Below are positions 39,018-45,894 of a DNA stretch of 45,894 bases, piece after piece. How positions within the stretch are numbered: the first letter of the stretch is position 1; every line of letters starts with the position of its first letter. The notes beneath the pieces were generated by a model. It made no database searches. It was not told the origin of the DNA and saw only the letters and a list, made by a program, of their open reading frames with translations. The stretch lies in contig JACKIG010000031.1 in the NCBI GenBank assembly GCA_020638595.1, forward strand, positions 1-45,894, given 5' to 3'. Source of the stretch: Rhodospirillaceae bacterium (lineage in GTDB: Bacteria; Pseudomonadota; Alphaproteobacteria; DSM-16000; Inquilinaceae). The translations under genes and the position numbers were made by a program.

Positions 39018-40001
39018 ATGCTTCGCAGATTGGTAGCCAAGGAAGAACGATGGCCCTTTCGCACCCCATTTACCATAGCGCGCGGCAGCCGTATCGAAGC
39101 GCGCGTGCTGGTGGCGAGGATTGTTGCCGGCGATACGGTCGGTCGCGGCGAGGCTGTTCCTTACCCGCGCTACGGGGAAACGGTGGAAGACGCGCTTGAC
39201 CTCGTGCGGGGGCTGGAGGACGCCGTTGCGGGCGGGCTCGACCGGGCCGGCCTGCAGGAAATGCTGCCCCCCGGGGCCGCCCGCAATGCGGTCGACTGCG
39301 CCATGTGGGACCTTGATTCGAAATTGGCCGGCAAGCGCGCGTGGCAGCTGGCGGACCTGCCGCCGCCGCGGCCCTGCACCACGGCCTATACGCTCAGCGT
39401 CGACACGCCGGAGGCGATGGCGATCGCCGCGGCCGCTGCCGCCGACCTGCCGCTGTTGAAGGTCAAGCTGACCGGGGAGGGGGACATGGACCGCGTGCGG
39501 GCGGTCCGCGAGGCCGCGCCCCGGTCGCGGCTGATCGTCGACGCCAACGAATCCTGGTCCGCCGACCAGCTGCACGCCTATACCGACCGGATGGCCGCGC
39601 TGGGTGTTGCCATGATCGAACAGCCCCTGCCCGCCGGCGACGACGGCGCGCTGGCCGGGTTCGACAGTCCGGTGCCGATCTGCGCCGACGAAAGCTGCCA
39701 CGACCGCGCCAGCCTGCAGCATCTGGCCGGGAAATACGCGATGGTGAACATCAAGCTCGACAAGACCGGCGGCCTGACCGAGGCGCTGAAGCTGAAGGCG
39801 GCGGCGAGGGGCGCCGGCTTCGGCATCATGGTCGGCTGCATGGTGGGCACGTCGCTGGCCATGGCGCCGGCGCTGCTGGTTGCCGACGGGGCGGACTATG
39901 TCGACCTGGACGGTCCGCTGGTGATGGGCGGCGACCGCCAGCCGGGGCTGGTCTACCGCGGCACGGTGGTGGAGCCGCCGGAGCCGGCATTGTGGGGCTG
40001 A
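39018..40001 (+). CDS. dgcA: N-acetyl-D-glutamate racemase DgcA / dipeptide epimerase-type enolase superfamily enzyme
   Basis: The 327-residue protein is an enolase-superfamily enzyme of the dipeptide epimerase group. It has the KxK catalytic lysines in LLKVKL, metal ligands in IVDANESW, MIEQPLP and CADES, and a second catalytic Lys in NIKLDKTGGL. The dipeptide epimerase call (L-Ala-D/L-Glu) is the older one, but the gene dgcN next door points to DgcA, the N-acetyl-D-glutamate racemase. Start at 39018 follows GGGGGGACAC; the TTG at 39000 is in frame. It probably leads the transcript into the cyclase and lipoprotein genes. Confidence 0.87.
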   Translation: MLRRLVAKEERWPFRTPFTIARGSRIEARVLVARIVAGDTVGRGEAVPYPRYGETVEDALDLVRGLEDAVAGGLDRAGLQEMLPPGAARNAVDCAMWDLDSKLAGKRAWQLADLPPPRPCTTAYTLSVDTPEAMAIAAAAAADLPLLKVKLTGEGDMDRVRAVREAAPRSRLIVDANESWSADQLHAYTDRMAALGVAMIEQPLPAGDDGALAGFDSPVPICADESCHDRASLQHLAGKYAMVNIKLDKTGGLTEALKLKAAARGAGFGIMVGCMVGTSLAMAPALLVADGADYVDLDGPLVMGGDRQPGLVYRGTVVEPPEPALWG

Positions 40002-40039
40002 CCGGCGGCGCCCCGCAGGGAGTATGGACGCCGACCCCG

Positions 40040-41203
40040 GTGATCGAATGGCTGATCCTGGAGGCGTGGCGGATCGTCGCCATCCCGGACCTGCTGGGCA
40101 GCCTGGCCCGGCACCTGCTGGACGCTGGGGTGCCGTTGTGGCGCTTCTTCTGTCTGGTGCCGACGCTGCACCCCCTCTATGCCGACAGCGCCTATCGGTG
40201 GGTGCGGGACGACCCGGTCATCTTCCATGGGTTCGGGGAACATGGGCTGAAGCTGCGGCCGGCCTATGCGGCCAATCCGCTGAAGCTGATCGTCGACGAC
40301 GGCTACAGCGGCGTGCGGCGGCGGCTGGACGGCAGCTATCGGGACGGGGAATTCCCGCTGCTGGACGAACTGAAGGCCGCGGGTGCCACCGACTATGTGG
40401 CCATGCCGCTGGAATTCACCGGCGGCGGGCGCACGGCCGTGTCGTTCGCGACCGATCATCGCGCCGGTTTCAGCGGCGGACATCTGGCCGAGTTCTATAA
40501 CCTGCTGCCGGTGCTGGCCCGGCTGATCGAGCGCGAGACGCTGCGCAGCACGGCGGAGAACCTGCTGAACACCTATGTCGGCCGCTCGGCCGGCGGGCGG
40601 ATCCTCAAGGGCCAGATCCGGCGCGGCAGCGGCGAGACCATCAATGCCGCCATCTGGTATTGCGATCTGCGCGGATTCACGGCCCTGACCGCGAAGCTGC
40701 CGCAGGACCGCCTGATCGGGGTGCTCAACGACTATCTCGACGCCATGGCGGACCCCGTTCAGCGGCATTGCGGCGAAGTGCTGAAGTTCATGGGCGACGG
40801 CCTGCTGGCCATCTTTCCCGTTTCGCCCGACGGCGATGCCACCCAGGCCTGCGGCTGCGCGCTGGAGGCGGCGATCGAGGCGAGGGCAGGCATGGCGGCC
40901 CTGAACGACCGGCGATCGGCCGAAGGCGAACCGCCGCTGGATTACGGCCTGACCCTGCATCTGGGTGCGGTAACATACGGCAATATCGGGGCGGCCGACC
41001 GGCTGGACTTCACGGTCATCGGCAATGCCGTCAACGAGGCGCAACGCATGGAAGAGCTGTGCAAGATCCTGAACCGCTGCCCGCTGATGTCGGCGGGCTT
41101 CGCCGCCCTGAGCCCGATGGCGACGCTGTGCCTGGGGGATTTCCCGCTGCGCGGGATGGCCGCATCCCTGGCGGTCCATTGCCTGGCGGGAGACGCCCAA
41201 TGA
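40040..41203 (+). CDS. Class III adenylate/guanylate cyclase
   Basis: The 387-residue protein has an N-terminal helical region (about 1-180) of the kind seen with many alphaproteobacterial cyclases (GVPLWRFFCLVPTLHPLY) and a C-terminal catalytic domain (about 205-370). Metal Asp residues are in WYCDLRGFT and MGDGLLAIF, the purine-contact Lys is in EVLKFMGDG, and the late motif is DFTVIGNAVNEAQRM with the Asn and Arg of the transition state. Adenylate cyclase is the more likely activity. GTG 40040 is favoured, GTG 39992 (overlapping dgcA) is possible. The stop overlaps the next gene by ATGA. A link to D-glutamate use is inference from gene order. Confidence 0.9.
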   Translation: MIEWLILEAWRIVAIPDLLGSLARHLLDAGVPLWRFFCLVPTLHPLYADSAYRWVRDDPVIFHGFGEHGLKLRPAYAANPLKLIVDDGYSGVRRRLDGSYRDGEFPLLDELKAAGATDYVAMPLEFTGGGRTAVSFATDHRAGFSGGHLAEFYNLLPVLARLIERETLRSTAENLLNTYVGRSAGGRILKGQIRRGSGETINAAIWYCDLRGFTALTAKLPQDRLIGVLNDYLDAMADPVQRHCGEVLKFMGDGLLAIFPVSPDGDATQACGCALEAAIEARAGMAALNDRRSAEGEPPLDYGLTLHLGAVTYGNIGAADRLDFTVIGNAVNEAQRMEELCKILNRCPLMSAGFAALSPMATLCLGDFPLRGMAASLAVHCLAGDAQ

Positions 41204-42774
41204 CGCATGCGCACCCGCCGGCCCGGCCGGGACGCCGGACGGCGGCGGTCCTGCTGGCCGTGATGCCCTGGCTGTTCGCCTGCACCTCGTCGCGCTTCGT
41301 CGAGAATGCCGAAGGCGACGTGTTTCCGCCGCCCTTCTGCGAATTCGACGTCAGCTTTCCGGAAATCCCGCGCTATTCGATGGAGCGGCTGGACGGCGAA
41401 CCCTATCCCCGCGGCACCATCGAGACGGAGCTGTATCTGCTGCGCGCGGAATGCGCCCCCCGCGTCAATCCGGACACGACGGCGGAGATCCTGGCACAGG
41501 GCTATGCCAGCCAGTACCCCAATGCCGTCGTCGAGACCGTGCAGACACCGGCGGGGACGACCTGGCACGTGACCGGCAGCCTTCAGGTGGGCGAAAGCAC
41601 CGTGCGCGACGAATACCACATCGTCCAGGGCGACAGGTCCATCATGGTGGTGCAGACGGCCGGCACCGAACCGCGCTATCCGGTGCGCGAAGTGCGCAAC
41701 TTCATCGCCTCGCTGCGGCTGCTGGGCGAGGATGCGCCGGAATTCACCGCCGTGGACGTGGCGGAGGACGACACGGCGGCGCCCGCGGCCCCGCCGACCC
41801 GTCCCCTCGACGAGGCGGGGGAATGGAGCGGCCCGGCGCCGCGCCCGGTGGAACCGACGGCGCCCGCCGGCCTGGTCGTCCGCCCGCTGGATGAGGCGGC
41901 GGCCGAGGAGGAGGCCGCAGGCGACGTGGCCGCAGACCTGCCCGGGCCGCCGGCGCCGTTGCCCGAAACGGCCGCACCGGCCGCACCGGCCGCGCTGCCG
42001 CCGGCGCCGTCCGGGCCGATCTCGGCCGCCAGGCCGCAGCCGCTGGGACCGACGGAATGGGCCGCGCAGGCGCCCGGCGGCCGCAGCCCCACCCGCCCGC
42101 ACGCCGGGGGATGCCCTGGCGGCTGCCGAGCTGGCGCGGCCGCTGCCGGCCGTTCTGCCAGGCGGGCGATCCGCCTGGCGGAAGCACCTGCCGGCGCCGG
42201 TGCCGCCGGCGGCCGCCCGCCGCCAGTGGCACCGTCGGCCGCCGTACCCCGGCCGGCCCTGGATCTTCCGGCCCCGCCGGCGCCGGCCGTGCCGGTGACG
42301 GCCGTGCCGGTGACGGCCGCCGGAACGCCGACCCCGGTCATCGCGATACCCGCTGCGCCGCCGTCGTCGCCCCCGGCACCGCCGGCCGACGGCGCGTCAC
42401 CACCGGCCGCGGCCGCCGTGCCTGGCGGCTGCGCCTGGGTCGGGCGGTCGGTCGATGCGTCCGTGCCCAACCTGCAGGTGTCCGACGGACGGCTGGCCTT
42501 CCTGGGCGACGGCAGCCGTCCGGCGGGAACGCTGATGGGTGCGCGCGCCGCCCTGCTGATGGTCGGTGACGAAAGCCACCTGCTGCGCATCGAGCGCGAC
42601 GGCATCGCCTATGGCAGCCCCGCCGCCGCCGCGGCGGCCCAGGCCGGATTGCGGGCCGGCCAGGCGATCGCCATCCGGGTGACGGGTCATGACGTGTCGC
42701 AGGTCTACCGCTTCGACGGCGGGGCGTTCGATGCGTCCGGTGCCGGCTGTGCGCCGGCGGATCAGGGCGGCTGA
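41200..42774 (+). CDS. Lipoprotein with long Pro/Ala-rich linker and C-terminal domain
   Basis: The 524-residue product has a lipoprotein signal (VLLAVMPWLFAC, lipobox LFAC). Residues 30-190 form a domain with several cysteines (FCEFDVSFPEIPRY, RAECAPRV) and end in YPVREVRNFIASLRLL. From about 195 to 410 the sequence is almost only Pro, Ala, Gly and Val, a probable extended linker. A C-terminal domain follows (GGCAWVGRSVDASVPNLQ onward). The linker may have two compensating frameshifts near 42060-42110 and 42190-42240. I do not recognise the domains. Translation is coupled to the cyclase (ATGA), and the last 13 nt overlap the convergent acyl-CoA synthetase gene. Confidence 0.75.
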   Translation: MTHAHPPARPGRRTAAVLLAVMPWLFACTSSRFVENAEGDVFPPPFCEFDVSFPEIPRYSMERLDGEPYPRGTIETELYLLRAECAPRVNPDTTAEILAQGYASQYPNAVVETVQTPAGTTWHVTGSLQVGESTVRDEYHIVQGDRSIMVVQTAGTEPRYPVREVRNFIASLRLLGEDAPEFTAVDVAEDDTAAPAAPPTRPLDEAGEWSGPAPRPVEPTAPAGLVVRPLDEAAAEEEAAGDVAADLPGPPAPLPETAAPAAPAALPPAPSGPISAARPQPLGPTEWAAQAPGGRSPTRPHAGGCPGGCRAGAAAAGRSARRAIRLAEAPAGAGAAGGRPPPVAPSAAVPRPALDLPAPPAPAVPVTAVPVTAAGTPTPVIAIPAAPPSSPPAPPADGASPPAAAAVPGGCAWVGRSVDASVPNLQVSDGRLAFLGDGSRPAGTLMGARAALLMVGDESHLLRIERDGIAYGSPAAAAAAQAGLRAGQAIAIRVTGHDVSQVYRFDGGAFDASGAGCAPADQGG

Positions 42775-44483
42775 GTGCCGGCTTTCCGCCGCGCCTCCTC
42801 CTCGTCCAGCAGCAGCTTGCGCGACAGCTTGCCGACCAGCGTGCGCGGCAGGCTGTCGCGGATTTCCAGCATCTTGGGCTGCTCGATCGTCGACAGCTTG
42901 TCGGCGAGGAAGTCCTTCAGCGCCTCCAGGGTCAGGGTCTGGCCCGGGCGCAGCGCTACATAGGCCTTCACCGTCTGGCCGCGGTAGTCGTCGGGCGGGC
43001 CGGCGACGACGCATTCCGCCACGGCGGGATGCTGGTAGATCGCCTCTTCCACCTGGCGCGGATAGACATTGTAGCCGGAGCAGATGATGATGTCCTTGAT
43101 CCGGTCGACGATATAGAAATACCCGTCTTCGTCTTGGTAGCCGAGATCGCCGGTATGCAGCCGCCCGTTGCGCAGGGTGGCTGCCGTTTCCTCCGTCTGG
43201 CGCCAGTATCCGGGCATCACCTGGGGGCCGGTCACGCAGACTTCGCCGGTCTCGCCGGGGGCCAGCACGGTGGTGCCGTCGTCGGCTGAGACGATTTCCA
43301 CATGCGTGCCCGGAACCGGCTGGCCGATGGACCCTGCCTTGTTCAGCCCGGCCACCGGGTTGCAGGTGACGACCGGGGCGGCTTCGGTCAGGCCGTAGCC
43401 TTCGAACAGCACCGCGCCGGTCAGCCGCTCGAACGTTTCCTTCACCTCCATCGGCAGGGGCGCCCCGCCGGAGATGCACAGACGGATCGACGCCAGGTCG
43501 TAGCGGTCGCGGTCCGGGCAGTGGTTGATGGCCGTGAAGATCGTCGGCACCGCCGGAAACAGCGTCGGCCGCTTGCGCTGGATCGTCTCCAGCACCTGCG
43601 TCAGCTCGAACCGCGGCAGCATCACGATCTCCGCCCCTGCCATGACGGCGAGGTTGAGGGCGACGGTCAGGGCGAAGATGTGGAAGAACGGGATCACGGC
43701 CAGCAGCCGTTCCTGCCCCGGGACCATGCCCACGAACCAATGCATGGACTGCTGGGCGTTGATGCAGAGATTGGCATGGGTCAGCATCGCCGCCTTCGGC
43801 ACGCCGGTGGTGCCGCCGGTGTATTGCAGCACCGCCAGGTCCTGCGGGTCCATCGGCAGGCTCGGGGCCGGGCCGGCGGCGTCGAGAAGCCGGCGGAAGC
43901 GCAGGATGCGGCCATCCTTCGGCAGTACCGCGACATCCTTGCGCCGGACCACCGGGTACAGCACGCTTTTGGGAAACGGCAGGGCCTCGGCCAGCGAACA
44001 GACCACCAGGTGGCGCAGCGCCGTCTGCTTCAGCAGGCGGACCGCCTTGTCGCAGACCGGCGCCAAGTCGACGGTGATCATCACCTCCGCCCCGGAATCG
44101 TCGATCTGGTAGGCGATCTCCCGGTCAGCCGACAGCGGGTTGCAGTTCACCACCACGCCGCCGGCCTTGAAGACGGCGAACAGCGCGACGATGAACTGGG
44201 GGATGTTGGGCAGCATCAGGGCGACACGCGTGCCCTTCGCCACCCCCAGCCCGGCCAGCCCGGCCGCCGCCCGGTCGATCTGGGCTGCGACCTCGGCGTA
44301 GGTCCATTCACGCCCCAGGAAATCGCAGCACGGGCGGCCGCCGAAGCGCGCCACGGTATCGTCGAAGACGCCGTGCATCAGGCGCGGCGCCAGCGGCGTA
44401 TGCCAGTCTACGCCGTCGGCATAGCCCTTCAGCCAGGGACGCGTCGGCCCGTCCGCACGCTGTGCGCTCTCGGCTTGGGTCAT
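42762..44483 (-). CDS. Long-chain fatty acid-CoA ligase (AMP-binding, FadD-like)
   Basis: The 573-residue enzyme activates fatty acids in two steps through an acyl-AMP. It carries the ATP-binding motif YTGGTTGVPKAAMLTH, the second motif GYGLTEAAPV, and YIVDRIKDIIICSGYNVYPRQVEE, where the ligase C-terminal domain starts, ending with a catalytic Lys in TLVGKLSRK. The start at 44483 follows GGAAGGATCC. It fits long-chain acyl-CoA synthetases (FadD), although exact chain length is not readable. No other fatty acid degradation genes lie near. The 3' end overlaps the lipoprotein gene by 13 nt, tail to tail. Confidence 0.92.
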   Translation of the reverse strand: MTQAESAQRADGPTRPWLKGYADGVDWHTPLAPRLMHGVFDDTVARFGGRPCCDFLGREWTYAEVAAQIDRAAAGLAGLGVAKGTRVALMLPNIPQFIVALFAVFKAGGVVVNCNPLSADREIAYQIDDSGAEVMITVDLAPVCDKAVRLLKQTALRHLVVCSLAEALPFPKSVLYPVVRRKDVAVLPKDGRILRFRRLLDAAGPAPSLPMDPQDLAVLQYTGGTTGVPKAAMLTHANLCINAQQSMHWFVGMVPGQERLLAVIPFFHIFALTVALNLAVMAGAEIVMLPRFELTQVLETIQRKRPTLFPAVPTIFTAINHCPDRDRYDLASIRLCISGGAPLPMEVKETFERLTGAVLFEGYGLTEAAPVVTCNPVAGLNKAGSIGQPVPGTHVEIVSADDGTTVLAPGETGEVCVTGPQVMPGYWRQTEETAATLRNGRLHTGDLGYQDEDGYFYIVDRIKDIIICSGYNVYPRQVEEAIYQHPAVAECVVAGPPDDYRGQTVKAYVALRPGQTLTLEALKDFLADKLSTIEQPKMLEIRDSLPRTLVGKLSRKLLLDEEEARRKAGTQPP

Positions 44484-44680
44484 CCTTGGATCCTTCCCCC
44501 CCGGCTGCGGCGTTTGTGCCGCCGCCTTGCGCCGATCATATCCGCTGCCATCGGCGATTGCATGGGCGCTGCCGCAAGATGGCCATGACAAGCGGCTAGT
44601 TTTGTCGCTGCCAGACCATCTCATGGGCTTCATTTGGCGATGCCGGGCAGAGTTCGGCCATCGTTTGGGAGGAATGGGGG

Positions 44681-45894
44681 ATGACCGGACCCGTCAGGGC
44701 GCGCGGGCTGCGCGCCGTGATCGTGTCGGCGGCGGCGGCCTTGCTGGGCGGCTGCATCGTCGGCGGCGGCGTGGGCAGCGGCGGCGGCGGCATCGGGCTC
44801 GGCTTCGGCACGTTCGATTACGCCGGCACCGCGGTCGGCATCGGGATCGGCAGCCGCAGCGGCATCAGCATCGGCGCGGCGACCGGCATCGGGTCCGGCA
44901 CGTTCGGACCGTCGGGCGAGGGCGCACGGCCGCAGCCGGCCAGCAGCGACGAATGGCTGCCGCGCGACGGCATCGCCGCCTTCGGCGACCGCTTCATCGA
45001 CTTGACCCCGGCGGAGATCGTGTTCGCCAGCAGCCGGTTCGCCGGAGCACGGGGCGTGACGGCCAGCCAGTCGGCGCGGCTGCATGCCGCCCAGCCGCGG
45101 TTCCTGGTACTGGACGAGCGGCTGATCGCCGGGCTGGGCGACAACACGCTGGTGATCGAGGGCGATACGCGGGTGCCGGATTCGCTGGGGCCCGACTTCG
45201 TCGGCGCGTCGTGGGCGTACGCCTTGCCCGGCAATCCCGCACCTGTTCGCTACATCCCCGGCGACTGGACATTGATGGACCTGGACGATGCGGGCTGGCG
45301 AACCTTCTTCACCGACCGTGTCCAGTCGATGCGCAGTGCCAACGGCAGCGACGGCCTGCTGCTGATGCAGGCCGACCTGCCGGCGCTGTTTGCCGAGCCC
45401 GGCTGGCAGCCGGCGCTGCCGACGGCGGACCCGGATTTTGCCGAGGCGTGGAACGAGCGGGTGCGGCGATTCATCGCCTTCCTGCAAGAGCGTGGCACCA
45501 GCGACGGCCCCATCGTCGCGGAGGTCGGATCCTGGATTTCGCCGGCGACCGAGGCCGACCCCTTCGACTGGGCCGACGGCCTCTGGGTCGATGCCTTCGC
45601 CGCCGACCGGTCGGGCCGGCCGCTGAACGAAGACGCCTGGCGGCGCCAGTTGGGCCGCGTGCTGCGCGCAACGGGGCGGGGGCAGGCGGTGGTCCTGGCC
45701 ACGCCGGCCACGGATGCGGACACGCTGATGTTCGTCGCCGGGTCGTACCTGCTGGTGCGCGGGCCTGCCAGCTATCTGTCGGCCCGCGGGGCGGACGGGG
45801 CGCTGTGGCCGCCGGTCTACGCCATTCCCGTGCCGCCGCAGGCCGAACCGCTGGCCGACGGCATTGCCGGCTATGACCCCGACGGCGACGGCGT
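44681..45894 (+). CDS. Lipoprotein, Gly-rich lead and glycoside-hydrolase-like domain (partial, runs off window)
   Basis: The reading frame is open from ATG 44681, behind GGGAGGAATGGGGG, to the window end (404 codons seen). A short basic lead and AAAALLGGC form a lipoprotein signal. Next comes a Gly/Ile-rich segment of about 60 residues with repeated GIGIGS-type units. The rest resembles the barrel of putative glycoside hydrolase proteins: FLVLDERL, GDWTLMDLDDAGWRTFF, SDGLLLMQADLP, then VAEVGSWISP and WVDAFA. That family link is my impression and not firm. The C-terminus is outside the window. It is divergent from the acyl-CoA synthetase. Confidence 0.75.
   Translation, partial: MTGPVRARGLRAVIVSAAAALLGGCIVGGGVGSGGGGIGLGFGTFDYAGTAVGIGIGSRSGISIGAATGIGSGTFGPSGEGARPQPASSDEWLPRDGIAAFGDRFIDLTPAEIVFASSRFAGARGVTASQSARLHAAQPRFLVLDERLIAGLGDNTLVIEGDTRVPDSLGPDFVGASWAYALPGNPAPVRYIPGDWTLMDLDDAGWRTFFTDRVQSMRSANGSDGLLLMQADLPALFAEPGWQPALPTADPDFAEAWNERVRRFIAFLQERGTSDGPIVAEVGSWISPATEADPFDWADGLWVDAFAADRSGRPLNEDAWRRQLGRVLRATGRGQAVVLATPATDADTLMFVAGSYLLVRGPASYLSARGADGALWPPVYAIPVPPQAEPLADGIAGYDPDGDG

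Overview
The window is GC-rich (third codon positions mostly G or C) and gene-dense. It reads as a chromosomal stretch of an alphaproteobacterium of the Rhodospirillales kind. Pointers are an Irr-type Fur-family regulator, a fabA-fabB-fabI cluster, a TctAB-type transporter, a YbhGFSR-like exporter and rquA, the rhodoquinone gene known from Rhodospirillum. Taxonomy is inference. I see no rRNA, tRNA, CRISPR array, prophage or intact insertion sequence.

Layout. 1-2072 (+): end of tctB, tctA and a cysteine-containing secreted protein. 2156-4059 (-): two secreted low-complexity proteins and a single-domain response regulator. 4407-9424 (-): a four-gene ABC drug-type exporter (membrane fusion protein, fused double ATPase, two permeases). 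9610-10017 (-): a second response regulator, about 69% identical to the first. 10271-14720 (-): a multi-PAS hybrid histidine kinase followed by a receiver-EAL phosphodiesterase. 15212-18352 (-): an iron/peroxide group of Irr, rubrerythrin, a CCG-domain Fe-S oxidoreductase and DUF3501. 18437-20965 (-): a membrane diguanylate cyclase. 21002-25550 (-): frdABCD, a COQ10-like START protein and rquA in one tight operon. 25921-28909 (+): a small unknown protein and fabA-fabB-fabI. 28910-29303: a short repeat element. 29304-36427: DUF3179 protein, small membrane protein, methyltransferase, methionine gamma-lyase divergent from a TyrR-like regulator, pirin and Nudix hydrolase. 36393-37055 (-): yciB. 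37239-42774: dgcN, an XRE regulator, dgcA, a class III cyclase and a lipoprotein. 42762-44483 (-): an acyl-CoA synthetase. 44681-end (+): a lipoprotein cut by the window edge.

How it fits together. The most coherent system is the frd-START-rquA operon. RquA converts ubiquinone to rhodoquinone, a low-potential quinone, and an E. coli-type quinol:fumarate reductase sits in the same transcript. That predicts fumarate respiration with rhodoquinol, with the START protein as a candidate quinone carrier. Second is the Irr/rubrerythrin group, where an Irr-type (ICE) box lies directly upstream of a good rubrerythrin promoter. Third is a D-glutamate catabolic pair (dgcN, dgcA) separated by a regulator and coupled to a nucleotide cyclase and a lipoprotein. 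A hybrid kinase, a receiver-EAL protein and a GGDEF protein put three cyclic-di-GMP signalling genes within about 10 kb.

Small-scale structure includes two copies of a hairpin with an identical 17-nt core placed right after stop codons, and a roughly 220-bp element bounded by 25-bp repeats.
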